Part shown: positions 1 to 11,473 of the stretch, piece by piece
How the letters are laid out: each line of letters starts with the position of its first letter
Numbering within the stretch: the stretch's first letter is position 1
Origin: Taiwanofungus camphoratus
Taxonomy: Eukaryota; Basidiomycota; Agaricomycetes; Polyporales; Taiwanofungaceae
DNA length: 64,000 nt
Assembly: GCA_003999685.1 (NCBI GenBank)
Contig: CP021232.1
Span: 558,001 to 622,000 of the forward strand
Direction of reading: 5' to 3'
Notes under the pieces: model-generated
Told to the model about the DNA's origin: nothing
Seen by the model: the letters and a program-made list of their open reading frames with translations, nothing else
Databases searched by the model: none
Position numbers and translations under genes: made by a program

Positions 1-1170
1 CATCGCCGTGCGCGCGCCGCGATAGATTTCGAGCAAAGCTCTTAATATGCATATGCTTCACAAGCTTCACAATTCGTGCCCCTCCGTATCGGACATCTGT
101 TCAACTCGCCAGTTAGAACTACCGAGGTCAGATAATAGCGACACTCAACCTCCCACATTGGACGCACTCTGCACTCTGCCAAGACTTCGTGGAGGCATGT
201 GGCCCGAACCATAGCCTTGAACAAAAAGTAAGCCTGCTATTCTGAGCCATCGAGGTCCATCAATGTGACGAAAGATCGGCGATGTCATGAATCAGGCAGT
301 AAAACGAGGATGTGCTCTAGACTATCGAGATGTAACAGAAATGACACGATCCTTTGACACCTGTCCCTCGATATTGAGAGTGCATGCAGCAATGCTACTT
401 ACGTGACCATGCATGCCGCTGCTGCAACAAACAGAGGATGTTATCTTCTTCTCTCAGCGAGGAGATAGGACATGTATACCCGAATTATTCAATTGTGTTG
501 CCGCGGATCTACAACAGACCAGCAATACCGGGGCAAATTGCGGTCTGTCTAGATCCATCTTTCCACCCACAAGCCCTGCGAGGACCACGATTAGGGTTTG
601 CAGAAAGTGTCTGGACCACTATTCTATGAACGCTCTCAACAACCGTTTCTCGGCAAGGGATTGACATCCATGGGATCAACGCTGCTTCAGTAGCAGGAGA
701 AAATGTAAGCTATCCTCTAATCATTGGGTGGCCAGGACAGATTTTATTGATTTTATACATGACTTTTGAGTAACGTTGATGACTGGTAATCTCATCAAGA
801 TATGACCGGAGGATCGCCATCGACAAACGTCTTTTACATTCTGGTATACGGCGATCTCGGACAGAGCTGCCACTGCTTTGCGTACACCCTTGCGTGTTAT
901 CACAAGTACCCATGCCACTGTGCTTCTCCTGTTCGCAACCGCCTACTTGGCGGTCCTCACCCGCAGGGCATCTTCGAGCTATGGTCCTATATGGATATGT
1001 TGTCACGAGGTAAACACGATGCGACCTTCCGCTCTTCTATAAGCGCGTGCATATTCGAAATAGGTTCTACACGAGTACAAATATCAACCCCTCTGTGGCA
1101 CAGTCCCTACAGCAAGTCCTCTTTTCCCTCCGACATCTCGACATACCCCTCCTGCTAGGTGCTGTGCACA
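1..1170. other. Left-edge stretch with no supported gene
   Basis: Short open frames occur on both strands, the longest being 118 codons on the plus strand. None shows a recognisable domain, and none joins a neighbour through convincing splice sites. It probably holds the intergenic region and promoter of the WASP-like gene that starts at 1171. A gene fragment with very short exons cannot be excluded. Confidence 0.4.
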
Positions 1171-2208
1171 ATGACTGCAATGACCGCTCCAGGATCTCCA
1201 TCCTCATCAAACCTTTCTCAAGACAGTAAACGCCACATCCTTTCCCAGCTCCCAGCGGACGTGAAAGTCATCGCTGCTGCCCCTGCCAGAGTATACCACG
1301 CATCTTTCGGAGCCAGGCAAGACTCTTGGACATACACAGGATTGCAAGGAATGCTTGTGTTTGGTCGCGATCGAGTCAAAGTATACGCCGACCGAAAGTT
1401 GGGCACCGGACCCGGGACGAGCTTTGAGCATAATTACTGGTTCCGCCTTATAGACACCACCGGGAGAGGAGTAATATGGATACACCAGATTCCTGATAAT
1501 TTCCAATACCAGCTGGATAAGCCATTTTTTCACGTCTTCCCAGGAAAGGTCTGTTCATTCTTAATTGTGTTCAACCTACGATTCCTGATTATTTATCTAG
1601 ACTCGGATGTTTGGCTTTCGTTTCGATGAAGACCTGGATGCGGAAAAATTCTATAGGAAGATCACGAGTCGGCTGCAAATCACCGGTGATTGCATTGTTC
1701 CATGATCCTTCTTACCTATTCTGACTATGTTTATCTAGTACCATCTCCTCAGAAGATCAAGAAATCAATGTCACCGACATCATCACGAAAGAAGCAACTA
1801 ACTCCGTCTATGATATCCTCGCCGGCCCCGGGTACTTTTGTTCATGTGACGCATGTGGGCTACAGCCAGGACGGCAACATTGAGGCCTCAGATAACGTCG
1901 AACCGGGCTGGACATTGATATTGGAGGAGCTGCAAGGTCACGGAGTGAATGAGAAGATGGTTACGGAGAATATGGACTTCATCGAGGGCTTCCTTGCTGG
2001 CGCGCAAGCGGCGCAAAATGGAGACACGAAAGCCACCGATTCGCAAGCCAAGATCACTCGAGACCACGGTACGTTGGTGTTCATGAGCTGAATTGGTTAC
2101 CAGCTTTCGAGCCGAGTCGCTTACTGGTCCTCACTCTCACACTGTACAGGTTCCGAGGGGGGTACAAGACGCAAGGCTCCGAAGAGAAAGCCCGCTATCC
2201 CGACGTGA
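1171..2208 (+). CDS. WASP-like protein with WH1 and CRIB domains, no visible VCA tail
   Basis: Four exons are inferred: 1171-1548, 1601-1685, 1739-2068 and 2150-2208, giving about 283 residues. The first part is a WH1/EVH1 domain (about residues 20-155) with the family landmarks WTYTGLQG, FRLID and FPGK-TRMFGFRFDED. Near residue 180 comes KKQLTPSMISSP, then a CRIB/GBD core with FVHVTHVGY and the helical part GHGVNEKMVTEN. In WASP/Las17 proteins WH1 binds verprolin/WIP and CRIB binds Cdc42-type GTPases. Las17 relatives then carry a proline-rich region and a VCA segment that activates Arp2/3. Here the frame ends soon after CRIB in a short basic tail (RRKAPKRKP), and no proline-rich or VCA sequence is seen in the next 500 bp. 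It may be a regulator lacking Arp2/3 activation, or an incomplete gene. The ATG at 1171 is the first in frame; the earlier codon in that frame is GTG. Confidence 0.8.
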
Positions 2209-2736
2209 TGGCTACCATTCCCCCTTTGCCCAACAAACCTGCGGCATGTGGCCATGTGCCATTACTCTTAATATCGTCCAATCTGCATTTCCATTCATGA
2301 AGTCCGATTGTCTGTTTTCTCATATCAAGCTACTGGTGATTATGATCGAATCATGATCGTGGTATATTTCCTTCGAGTTCATGGAATTATGGTTCATTCG
2401 CGATATCTCATCTCACCGATTCGGAGTGCGTCTTGGTCTCGGACATTCTGTTATGATTATATCATCGCCTCACGTGTAGTATCATTTATGTATCCTACTT
2501 ACCTGGCATACGAGGTCGTGCAATGCTTAGTTCTGTGTACATAGGAGACGACGCCCTCCAATATTCTATGGTGAATTTCACTTCAACAGGCGCGTAGATA
2601 CTATCTGTCCGAAGGCATAGATCTCAATAGGTAATCCCGGATCAAGCATTCGACAGCAGCAAAATCCTTCAAGTCAGATTGCGTAGATAATATGTATGTT
2701 AGCAGAAGTCTTGAAAATTAATGGGTCAACCTCCAG
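2209..2736. other. Intergenic, nothing recognised
   Basis: This lies between the WASP-like gene and the convergent hypothetical gene that ends at 2737. Short plus-strand frames are present but lack composition or motifs of a real exon. It was searched for a WASP VCA tail without success. Confidence 0.4.
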
Positions 2737-3826
2737 CTATCTCCAGTCTTGTGCATCGGCACACAAAACACAGCATCCATGCCGTGAATCTCTTTCCCTA
2801 TAGACTGGATCTCCGTGTGCATCTACCTCGATTGAGCTCGCATACTTGGGTTCCCCGCAACTAAGAATAAATCTCATCAGTTCGATCTTATTTTTGCGGA
2901 ATGCTATGCGTCCTTGTTCTTCCTGTGCACGTCGGCGCGCAGCCTCCATGGACGAGGAGGCAGGAGGCGGGCAGGCAAGGAGAGGGTCGATTCCATACCT
3001 AGTGATATGTTTGGGAACATCAACGAAATTACCAGACAGGTGAGTCGTCTGCTTACTCTGCGTAGAGTTGAGCGCGAAGGTCAGCCGCGGAAATGTCAAC
3101 TTGGCGAGCAGCGGCCAGGAGACGCTGACAAATATGAAACAGCGCACTGAGATTTTGCTCCTCTACTACCCTTGTGAGCATCACCTAAACATAGACACGT
3201 GAGATGCAGTCAGTACGACGAAGAATTCGCTAGTGGTGCACGCAGGCTTCCCGAAACGAAGTCTCACCGTGAATAGGATTCCCATGTCGGAATTGGGGGT
3301 AAATCCCCAATCATAACGACCATGTCCGTACAAGCGATACATACGATCCGAGTTTTCTCTGTAGTCGAGTTGATGGAGAAGAGCGTTTGACTGCTGCCCA
3401 CGGCGGTCGGCAAGGTGGTGTATCCTGTAGCCCTTCTTTCCGTCCATCTCGTCCCAGCTAAACGTGCCTAAATGTTGGCCAAGAGTAAAAGGTGGAATGG
3501 GCTTTAGCTTCTCGTGGGATGCCTCTTCACTCAAGCTCCACCCTTTTGGATGTGCCTTGGGAGTCGATTGCATAGGTGGTAGGCCACTGCTCAGCGAATC
3601 CGTTTCACGCGAGGCACTCTGTTCTCCCTGCGTTGGGCCACCATCGAGCCTATTTCCAGAGACTGTCTCCAGCCCACGTAATTTCATGATTTGCTTCGGA
3701 CAAAGACCAGGACGGATTCTGTGCTTTGAGCTGCACATGGACCTTGGCTATACCGAGGTATGGTTGGAACTGACGGATGACCCTGAGGGCTGCAACAACA
3801 GCCTCTTCTGAGGGATTGATGGACAT
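2737..3826 (-). CDS. Conserved-looking hypothetical protein, possibly frameshifted
   Basis: Start at 3826 (MSINPSEEAVVAALRVIRQ), stop at 2737-2739. The N-terminal stretch reads LGIAKVHVQLKAQNPSWSLSE, a style of helical N-terminus I associate with several agaricomycete proteins, but I cannot name the family. Right after SLSE the plausible continuation KQIMKLRGL lies in another frame. No intron fits there, which suggests a small deletion or a sequencing error near 3700. The rest looks coding: KPIPPFTLGQHLGTFSWDE, then RMYRLYGHGRYDWGFTPNSDMG, a likely intron, a helical exon reading LSALFHICQRLLAAARQVD, and a C-terminal exon with RIAFRKNKIELMRFILS. No catalytic motif is visible. It runs in the same direction as the NADH dehydrogenase upstream, about 290 bp away. 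Confidence 0.5.
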
Positions 3827-4114
3827 AGGACTGTTGGAAACGCCCTGGCGATTGGCACTTCGACCTCAAGCCCTAATGCCAGCCGATTATACATTACCTG
3901 ACGCGTACTATATCATGTGACCGCGCTTCCCGCCCCTCGCCCAAACCTGAAAACCGGAGAAAATCTATTGAGTCTAAAGCCGATCGGACGGCATTTATTC
4001 GTAGAGATACAATAGGTAGCGATCTATGCAAAGCAAGGTACTCTGAGAAGTCCATTCGGTGTACTTTTGCAGTCGGGATATCGACACGCGTCATGGCTGT
4101 TGGCGTGAATACCG

Positions 4115-7044
4115 TCAGAACCGGCTGAGATCGCGACCAAAGATCCAGTTCATGAACCTGGCAGAGTGTCCGGTCAGCAGTGCCCCACGGCAGCTCAACA
4201 TTGAACACTATCACTCACCAATACATTGGCACCAGGATCCTGTCATGAGATATGTGAGTACCTCCCGTATATCAACACGAGCTCCAACGGGGTACTCACT
4301 TGTTCCTGATGCTGAGCGTCATGGTGAAGTACGCCGAGCGCCAGAGTAGCCACGCGACACGGCCTGTCTCCTTCGTGCGCGGCTTGCTCGCGGCCTTCGT
4401 GCGGTCGTACACCGCCTCCCAGTTGCCGAGGTACGCGAGGCTGCCTGCGTTCTGGAACTTGAACGGCTCGTTTTGCGGTCTATCCCTGATGAGCTTGTTG
4501 AGCTTCTTGTACATGTACTTGGCTTTTTGGTTCGCGACTTCGGGGGCAGTCCTCGTCTCAGTGGCCGGATGTATACTAGTCAAAAAGCACTGGATGTACC
4601 TTGCGCGGTGGCCGGAAGAGGAGTTCCCCTTATCATTGCCGCATCACCGATGGCCCAAACGTCGGGGTCGGGCTTCCCTGTCTCCTTCAAGACGATGTTG
4701 AGGTTATCGTCAGTGATTAAACTGCAAGACAAACCCAATATCCAAAGCATTCAGAATATGACTACTCATTTACTGTAGACGTCAAGAGACCGACCTGCTA
4801 GTCTTCGGATCCTTCTCTATCTCCGTGATAGATTTCACGAGCGGATTAGGTGCGAGTCCAGTACTCCATACCAACAGACCGAAGGGTACTGCGAGAAACG
4901 TTCATAAAGACTGACAAGTGACGAATGAGGGGATGTTCCTACTTTCGCCTTGCTCCCTGACATACATCTTGTTCTATCCCAAGACAACAATCAGTACGCA
5001 TCCAAACTGTCCAAGAACAAAGACCACTCACAGCCTCGACGCGCTCAACATGGTGCTGCGTGAGGATGTTGATGCCCTCCCGGTTGAACTTCTTGACCGC
5101 GAAGCTACGCAAACGCACACATCAGCACCGGCGCGCGTGTGTCAGGAGGACGAAGCACGCACTCCTGCAGCCCCTTGTCGAAGCTCCCGAGGATGGACGG
5201 CGCGACGTCGTACAACGAGATCCTCGCCATGCGCGTGAGGGAGGGGAAGTGCCGCTTGAGGTCTGTGTCCAGGAAGTCGTGCAGCTCTGCAGAGAACTCC
5301 ACGCCCGTCGGTCCTCCACCGACGATACAGAAGTGTAACAGTTTTCGCCTGTCGTCGTCCGTGACCGTCGGCTGATTCGCCTGCTCGAAGCCTGTCCCGC
5401 TATTAGCGGCGTCCCGCACTCCACTAGCTAGCCAGACTCACACTCGAGTATCCGCGTCCGGATCGCCCGTGCATCGCGGATATCCTTCAGGAAGTGCGCG
5501 TGCTCCTTCACCCCTGGCACGCTGAACGCTGTGCGCAATGAGCTATGTAAACACACCAACGCGGCAGGGAAGTACGCGACCGCACGCACTCTGGTTGTAC
5601 GCCCCGACTGCAATCACCAGCTTGTCGTAGCGCAGTCGGAAGTGGCTCCCCGACCCGGGATACGTCACCGTCGTTGGGTCTGCGTTTGGCGGGGATGACT
5701 TTTCTCCCCGGAACGAGATCGGCGGCGTTGCCGGCATCTGCCGGGATGTGAGTGTCGCAGAAGCTGCGGTAAATGTCAGAGCATACGCACGCATTCGAGC
5801 GTCTTGCGCTTAAAGTCTGGCAAATCCACGTCAATTCCGGTTTAGCACAGGTGCAACGGGCGCCTACCTATGGAATCACACCATGCTTGGTACGCGCCCT
5901 GGGCAAGACCAATGAGACAATGCTCCGGCTATAAGGCTAATCGGCTTACCACTTGAGGCGTGTACCGCCTGACCTAGAAGACCGTGCTCATCAGTACTCG
6001 CAGAGACACGGAGGAGACGCCCAGCTCACTGGCTCGACGGCCGCACGGAACTCGAGCGTCCCCACAGCACAGCCTGCGAGCAGCGGCGTGAAGTTGAAGT
6101 AATTACTTGGAGAGACTACCGTAACATCTGCAATGAAAGCCAAGCATCAGACACCGTCCACAAACCCCTTGTCAATTGACAAATGACGCTAGAAACAGAA
6201 GGCCCAGAAAATGAAACGGGAAGGAAGAAAAAAAAAAGAAAACGTAGGGCAGTCAAAGAGCGCAGCTCTAAGCACTTCAACACTGTCCGGACAGGCACTC
6301 TTGGCCTTCTTTAGAATATTTACTATGTCAACAATCAAATGTCAGGAATTTTTTCACTGTGCTAAACACCCGCATTATGTTGAAGGTATTCCCGTTGACC
6401 AAACTGTAGCACAGGAATTCAGCCCAGGTGGTGTGCCAGCTGTGGATGTCACGTGGCTGTGTTGTGCAGCTCTATGACTATAGTGGAAAAATCCTAAGAC
6501 AATTGCTGCCCAAATTGAGGCGACATCTCAAACTGTGGTAGTACTCTCTGGGGACATGGCAATTGTGGCCCACGCATGTACCCCTTATCATTCTGCAGCG
6601 TACACAAAGGGCACGGAGCGCTCATGCAACAGGGACTGATCTCCACAGCACAACTTGGGTGTATGCGTCACACGAGCACCACCCCGACTCACGTCGAATC
6701 AGATGCTGTCCATCCAACTGCAGGCTTGTATGCGGGCAGAATCTGATGGGAGGGGGACGCATTGGAGAGCATCACGTCGTGATCTGGTCCTGGCATTGTA
6801 TCGAAGCATGGTTCATCGAGCGGTTTCGCACACCTGACGAAAAAGAAGAAAAAAAGGTCAAGTCACACTCACTCCAGCGATTCTTGTCAATCCCTCGAAG
6901 AAGCTCGTATCCTCCCCAGCCGGAGCCGAGGATGACGAGGTGCTGTTGGTTCCGCGCGGCAGACGCACTGAAATTACGCTTGCCAGTCCTAACGTAGATG
7001 TCCGCTGTCCGGGTAGAGACAGGAAGAGGAGTGCGTCGTAACAT
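4115..7044 (-). CDS. Mitochondrial alternative (type II) NADH dehydrogenase
   Basis: Rotenone-insensitive NADH:ubiquinone oxidoreductase of the NDE/NDI type, a flavoprotein that passes electrons from NADH to ubiquinone without pumping protons. Translation starts at 7044 with an Arg/Ser-rich mitochondrial presequence ([12 protein letters not shown]...RNFSASAA). The FAD Rossmann motif [10 protein letters not shown] follows, then [19 protein letters not shown], then the NADH-binding Rossmann motif [19 protein letters not shown]. The C-terminus rebuilds well across introns: [20 protein letters not shown] and [13 protein letters not shown], with the stop at 4115-4117. The near-terminal membrane-anchoring helix typical of the family is therefore present. 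Whether it is external (NDE) or internal (NDI) cannot be decided by eye. Its first intron (6128-6872) is about ten times longer than the others. Confidence 0.92.
6128..6872 (-). other. 745-bp first intron of the NADH dehydrogenase
   Basis: Exon 1 ends at 6873 with a gtgagt donor, and exon 2 begins at 6127 after ttgcag. The join gives [11 protein letters not shown] in frame. Neighbouring introns are about 40-70 nt. The interior has unrelated short frames, a purine-rich run (aagaaaaaaaaaagaaaac, near 6227-6243) and no clear terminal inverted repeat. It may be an old insertion, or it may carry a regulatory element or small RNA. Confidence 0.7.
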
Positions 7045-7541
7045 GGAGAACACAAAAATGAACGGTAGTCCCTAGTTGAGTTTTATACAGAGCAGAGAGT
7101 CAAAAACGTGAAACTATCAGGGAAGCGAGAAGGGTCTAGCACGACGTTGACAGTAACGGCACATGGAGCGGGAATTCTTATGTCGAGTGGATCGGTCAGT
7201 TTAATGTTGAACGTCATCGGGCCATAACGGAGTACCCCAAGATGACGGCGACTGGCGTTGGCTCAGCCAGTGAGAGAGCGCGTAAATGGAGCGAGTCATT
7301 CCGAACCGGAGTGGGTGCAGGCGGCTATCCCTGCGTTTCACCCTCGCCGATCGGGAGTACAAGGCCTTTCTTTGGCTGCTGTGCGCGCGGGGACGACCGT
7401 TTCGGCGATTGGTCGGATACTCGCCATTCCCATTTTCGGCCACAACGCCTAGCGACCATTCGCCAGAAATTGCCTCTGATTGGCCAGGATATTTTGCTCA
7501 CCTACCAGCCAATCATATGTTACACCCAAAAACTCACGTGA

Positions 7542-7684
7542 ATATCACATGACATTCACACGGCAATTTCAGCCCCTTGCTAAAAAGGAGGTATGGAGTT
7601 CCGCTATTTACGGCTATTTGTGCCAGCCGCCCTATGGAATAAGATTGTGGAGTTCGAAATTGTGGCGTAAATGTCATGTGATAT
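7542..7684. repeat. Inverted-repeat (MITE-like) element
   Basis: The left arm begins atatcacatgacattcacac (7542-7570). The right arm (7656-7684) is its imperfect reverse complement and ends gtcatgtgatat, with about 85 bp between them. The arms share roughly 24 of 29 positions. A small internal stem (cggct...agccg) is also visible. No convincing target duplication was found, so it could be a MITE remnant or a chance foldback. Confidence 0.5.
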
Positions 7685-8033
7685 GCACCTCTCGGATAGG
7701 TCTTCACATAATTTGTGACCAGCTATGACTACCGTTACTATGTGAGCTCCTATTGGCTAATTCCATTGCACCTTCCATATCGGGATGCATAGTACTGGGA
7801 GGTCGAAAGTCGAAAAATCTAATGGCACTTTAACGTGGGAGGAAAAAAAAATCCATTTGGACAATTTTGTTTTAGAACACATTTATAACAAAACTTTGCA
7901 GACGTATTTTTAAATATGTCGATTTGCGAAGTGCATGAACTTTTTCGTGCCTTTCCCAAATATCACTCTTTCTGTTACGACGGATCACGTGACGCAATAG
8001 AATCTGGACGAGACCTAAGCTGGTAATGGGCCC

Positions 8034-8052
8034 CCTACCTCCTGGAGGTAGG
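8034..8052. repeat. Perfect 9-bp palindrome with 1-bp spacer
   Basis: cctacctcc, then t, then ggaggtagg. It lies about 570 bp upstream of the MFS transporter start. It could be a binding site for a dimeric regulator or a small hairpin; no family is recognised. Confidence 0.35.
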
Positions 8053-8622
8053 TGAGGGAGGCTCATCAACGTTGATTCTTCACCATATGCTTACTTGTAC
8101 CGATATTGTTATGCATGTTTACTCAAGCGGTCTACACTACGCTATTACCGTGCCGAAGGCGCTTAAGCTGTCATCTGGTATGTCTTCTCGAGCTCATTCG
8201 TAAGTCAGTTGTCTCATACTAGTACTGAAGTGCTAAAGAGATTACTATTGTAGCACTTTCACCTCAGAGTTGTGGAATTGATTTGGTGCAGAACTTGCCA
8301 ATCGCATCGTGCCTCCAAAATATGGAAAGTCTGAGAGCCCGGCTGCAATCACTCGCAAATTCATTATCGACCATCGTATGCTCAGGCGTCGAGTTGTGGT
8401 TCTGCTCGTGTTCGCCGGGCATCAGCCATCCATCCCCATGACCTGCAGAACACGGTAATGCGCTTCTCTCATGCACTTCTCTCATGCAAGTCGTTACGAT
8501 ACGCACACGGGTTCTGCCCGGTGCGACCGCCGGGGTGTGTCTCTAAGCAATGGTTGCGGGGATAAGAACACGAGCAGCAGGCAGCTGCGCCCCGTTTCTC
8601 CGTTAGCCCACTGTCTATTCCC

Positions 8623-11473
8623 ATGGTCGCACAGGACGCACCAGCACCTACTCACATGGTGGGCACGTCCGCCAGCCATGATCCCGCGCCCGGGCCCGGT
8701 CCAGAAAAGGACATCGAGGAGCGCCGCAGCGAGCAGCCCAACGCTGAGGGGACATTCTACCAGGCGCAGGCCGGCGAGGGTCCCAAACGGCTGCGCTTTT
8801 TCTCGCCCTTGGACCGCGCGTATGCAGATGCTGTGCACAAGGACGCCGCAGGCGTGGAGTACACTGAGGCAGAGGAAGTAGGTACTGCCAGCTTTGGTGT
8901 TGATAGCCTGGGCTGCTGACCGCCAGCCTCTGTCGGTTTTGCAGAGAGCTGTGAGGCGCAAGATCGATGCGAGGGTCTTGACATTGGTGATCGGCAGGTA
9001 CGTGCCATCTGTCTCACAAGATTGATTAGTGACATATTGCGAATCTGCAGCTACATATGTGCGTACAATCTCTGACAATCTCTGAGGAACGCTGATCCCA
9101 CGTTGACATTCCATCTTGCTAAAGTCAATCAATTCGGTGCGTTCGTGATCGAGCGTGCCGCCTTCGAACAATACATTCACCGACGTTCTCACAGATCGTA
9201 CGAACATGTATGGGCTATACTTGGCTCGCGGCGCCGCGCTGTATTGACGCCGATCACAGAGGCAATGTTCACGTTATACCGGCCTTCAACGAGAACTTCG
9301 TGAGCTGCTTGCCGGTTGGTTTGCTTGTATTGCTTGTGCTGATGAGCACTGCAGGGTGTCACGGACAACAACAAATGGACACTTGCTTTGAGCATCTTCT
9401 ACGTTGGTTACTGTGCGCAGCTTCCATTATCTCTCTTCCCTCAGACTGAAACACCGCCTCATTCTCCAGGTATTCTGGAGATGCCCACGAATGGTACGCC
9501 AACATCGTTTGAGCCATTCCGTCAGTTCTGTACACTCAAGTTCTCCATGTAGTCCTCCAACGGCACATCGGTGCCAATCGCTTGTATGTGCTATATTTAG
9601 AATGCGACGTCTGCCCTGTTTTGACACTACACGTCAGTTTCTTCATGTCACTCACTTTCTGGGGCCTCTCATCGCTCTCGTTCGTCTATGCGAAGGGCTA
9701 CCCTGCCTTGCTGGCTCTTCGGTGCGGATTTGCAGTGTCGAATCCGAGGCGGACGCTGAATAACTTTATGCACGGTCACAGCGTACTCCTAGGCATAGGA
9801 GAAGCCGGATACTACGCCGGCATGGTCTACTACCTGTCTTTCTGGTGCGTGATGCGTCGTGTTTACCGAGGGTTCTGACCCTCAACATTGCGATGCAGGT
9901 ACAAGAGGTATGTCTTTTTTCTGTTTGTCCCACCGATGAACTGCATCGAAATCTTAACGATGCAGGCATGAACTGGCGATGCGCATCAGGTACGCTTTCG
10001 TGCTCTCTGGTAGCCTGGTCTTTTACGGATCATTTGTATCTGTTGCCCAGCCTTTGCATGACGGGAACGTATCCCGGCGCTATCAGCGTGAGGAACGCGC
10101 CCCTCGTTGGTATGACTTGACCATATCTCGATGTCGTGCAGGGACTTATCGCCTTCGGCCTGACCCGTGCACATACTTCGCTGCTCAAGGGGTGAGTAAT
10201 TGCCTCGGCCAACCATTCTAACTACAAGGTCTGATCTATCTCTGCAGCTGGCAACTCCTCTTCCTCGTATGTTCCTCCACACATCCCTCCTCTAGCTAAT
10301 GGGACTTTGGTCGCAACAGATAGAAGCCATCCCCACCATCATCATGGCGTCTCTGATCTTATTCTTCCTGCCCTCCTTCCCGTTTGCCGCATCATTCCTC
10401 AGCCCGCGCGAGCGTGCCATCGCCCAGGCACGCCTCGATCGCGACCACAAGCCTCAGTCGCACGGCGGCATGACCGGCCTGGAGGGCTTCAAGGCGACTG
10501 TCACTGACCTGAACGCGTGGATCCTGGTCGTCATATACGCGGGGTGTGAGTCGCCTGCATAATTCCAAATGCGAATGTCCTGACGCACGGCTTGCGGGCA
10601 GTCAACGTCGGGACGGCCACCATCACCTACTTCCTGCCCACGGTAAGTGCGTCGGCGTGCCGTCCGCGAGCGCCCCGCTGACGCTGCGCAGCTGATCGAC
10701 GAACTCGGGTTCTCGTCCATCAACGCGCAGGGGCTGACCGTCGCGCCCTACGCCGCCGGCTGGTTCCTCGTCGTCCTCCAGGCGTGGCACAGCGACCGCA
10801 CGCGCGACCGCGGCTGGCACGTCGTCGCGTCCACGCTCACGTCGTTCGTCGGGTACGTCATCCTCGCGACCTCGGTCCAGAAGAGCGTCGGCGCGGGTTA
10901 CTTTGCGCTCTTCCTCGTCGTAGGCGGCAACTTCAGCTTGTTCCCGCTGGTTATGTGGGTGCCTCTGATGTTTTGGGCTCGGAAGAGCTGATTGCCTCGT
11001 TGTGCAGGAGCTGGGCGGCCAACACGTTCTCTCCGACCTCAAAGCGTGGGGTGGGCACGGCGTTCATCGTCTCCATCTCCAACTGCATCTCCATGTGAGT
11101 TCTTGAGGATGTGTCGGTCGAGAGTACGCAAACTCGTTCTCACTTGCACTTTCCATTCTACGTAGCGCGTCTCCGCAGATCTACTTTGACAACTATGACG
11201 ACTACCGCAAGGGACATGGTATCTCAGCGGGGCAAGCTTACGTTTCCCACATGTGCCTTACCCCTATTCACTCGTTTTGATCCCGATTACAGGTGTCTCT
11301 TTGCATCCTGTCTTGGTGCACTGGTACTTCATTTGCGTCTGTCCCGAAGAAACATCAAGAATAGAGACAGGCTGGGGGCCCTCTCGCAAGATGAGAAGGA
11401 TGCTATGTCTGTTGCAATAGGCGATACGGAGGAGATTTGGGACATTGATCCTCGTTACAATTTTATGACTTGA
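8623..11473 (+). CDS. MFS transporter, allantoate-permease (Dal5/Tna1) type
   Basis: Plasma-membrane anion:cation symporter of the major facilitator superfamily. A polar N-terminus (MVAQDAPAPTHMVG...) is followed by about 12 helices split over many exons: RKIDARVLTLVIGSYICAYN (TM1), GVTDNNKWTLALSIFYVGY, VLQRHIGAN, FMSLTFWGLSSLSFVYAKGY, VLLGIGEAGYYAGMVYYLSFWY then KRHELAMRI, WQLLFLIEAIPTIIMASLIL, SPRERAIAQARLDRD, then the second half beginning LNAWILVVIYAG and running through SWAANTFSPTSKRGVGTAF to the C-terminal RYNFMT. The R-E/Y-x-x-M loop after the fourth/fifth helices and the RERAIAQARL loop are typical of the Dal5 group. Substrates of relatives include allantoate, nicotinate, pantothenate, biotin and dipeptides; the substrate here is unknown. 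Start ATG at 8623, stop just after 11470. Confidence 0.88.

Larger units (their letters stand above)
7045..8622. other. Divergent intergenic region between NADH dehydrogenase and MFS transporter
   Basis: About 1.6 kb with no supported gene. It should hold both promoters. It contains an inverted-repeat element at 7542-7684, a perfect palindrome at 8034-8052 and A/T-rich tracts around 7840-7920. Confidence 0.5.

Noticed and set aside
3894-4214. 106-codon minus-strand frame as a separate gene
   Set aside because: Most of it is an intron and the last exon of the NADH dehydrogenase read in another frame; the true end there is [13 protein letters not shown].
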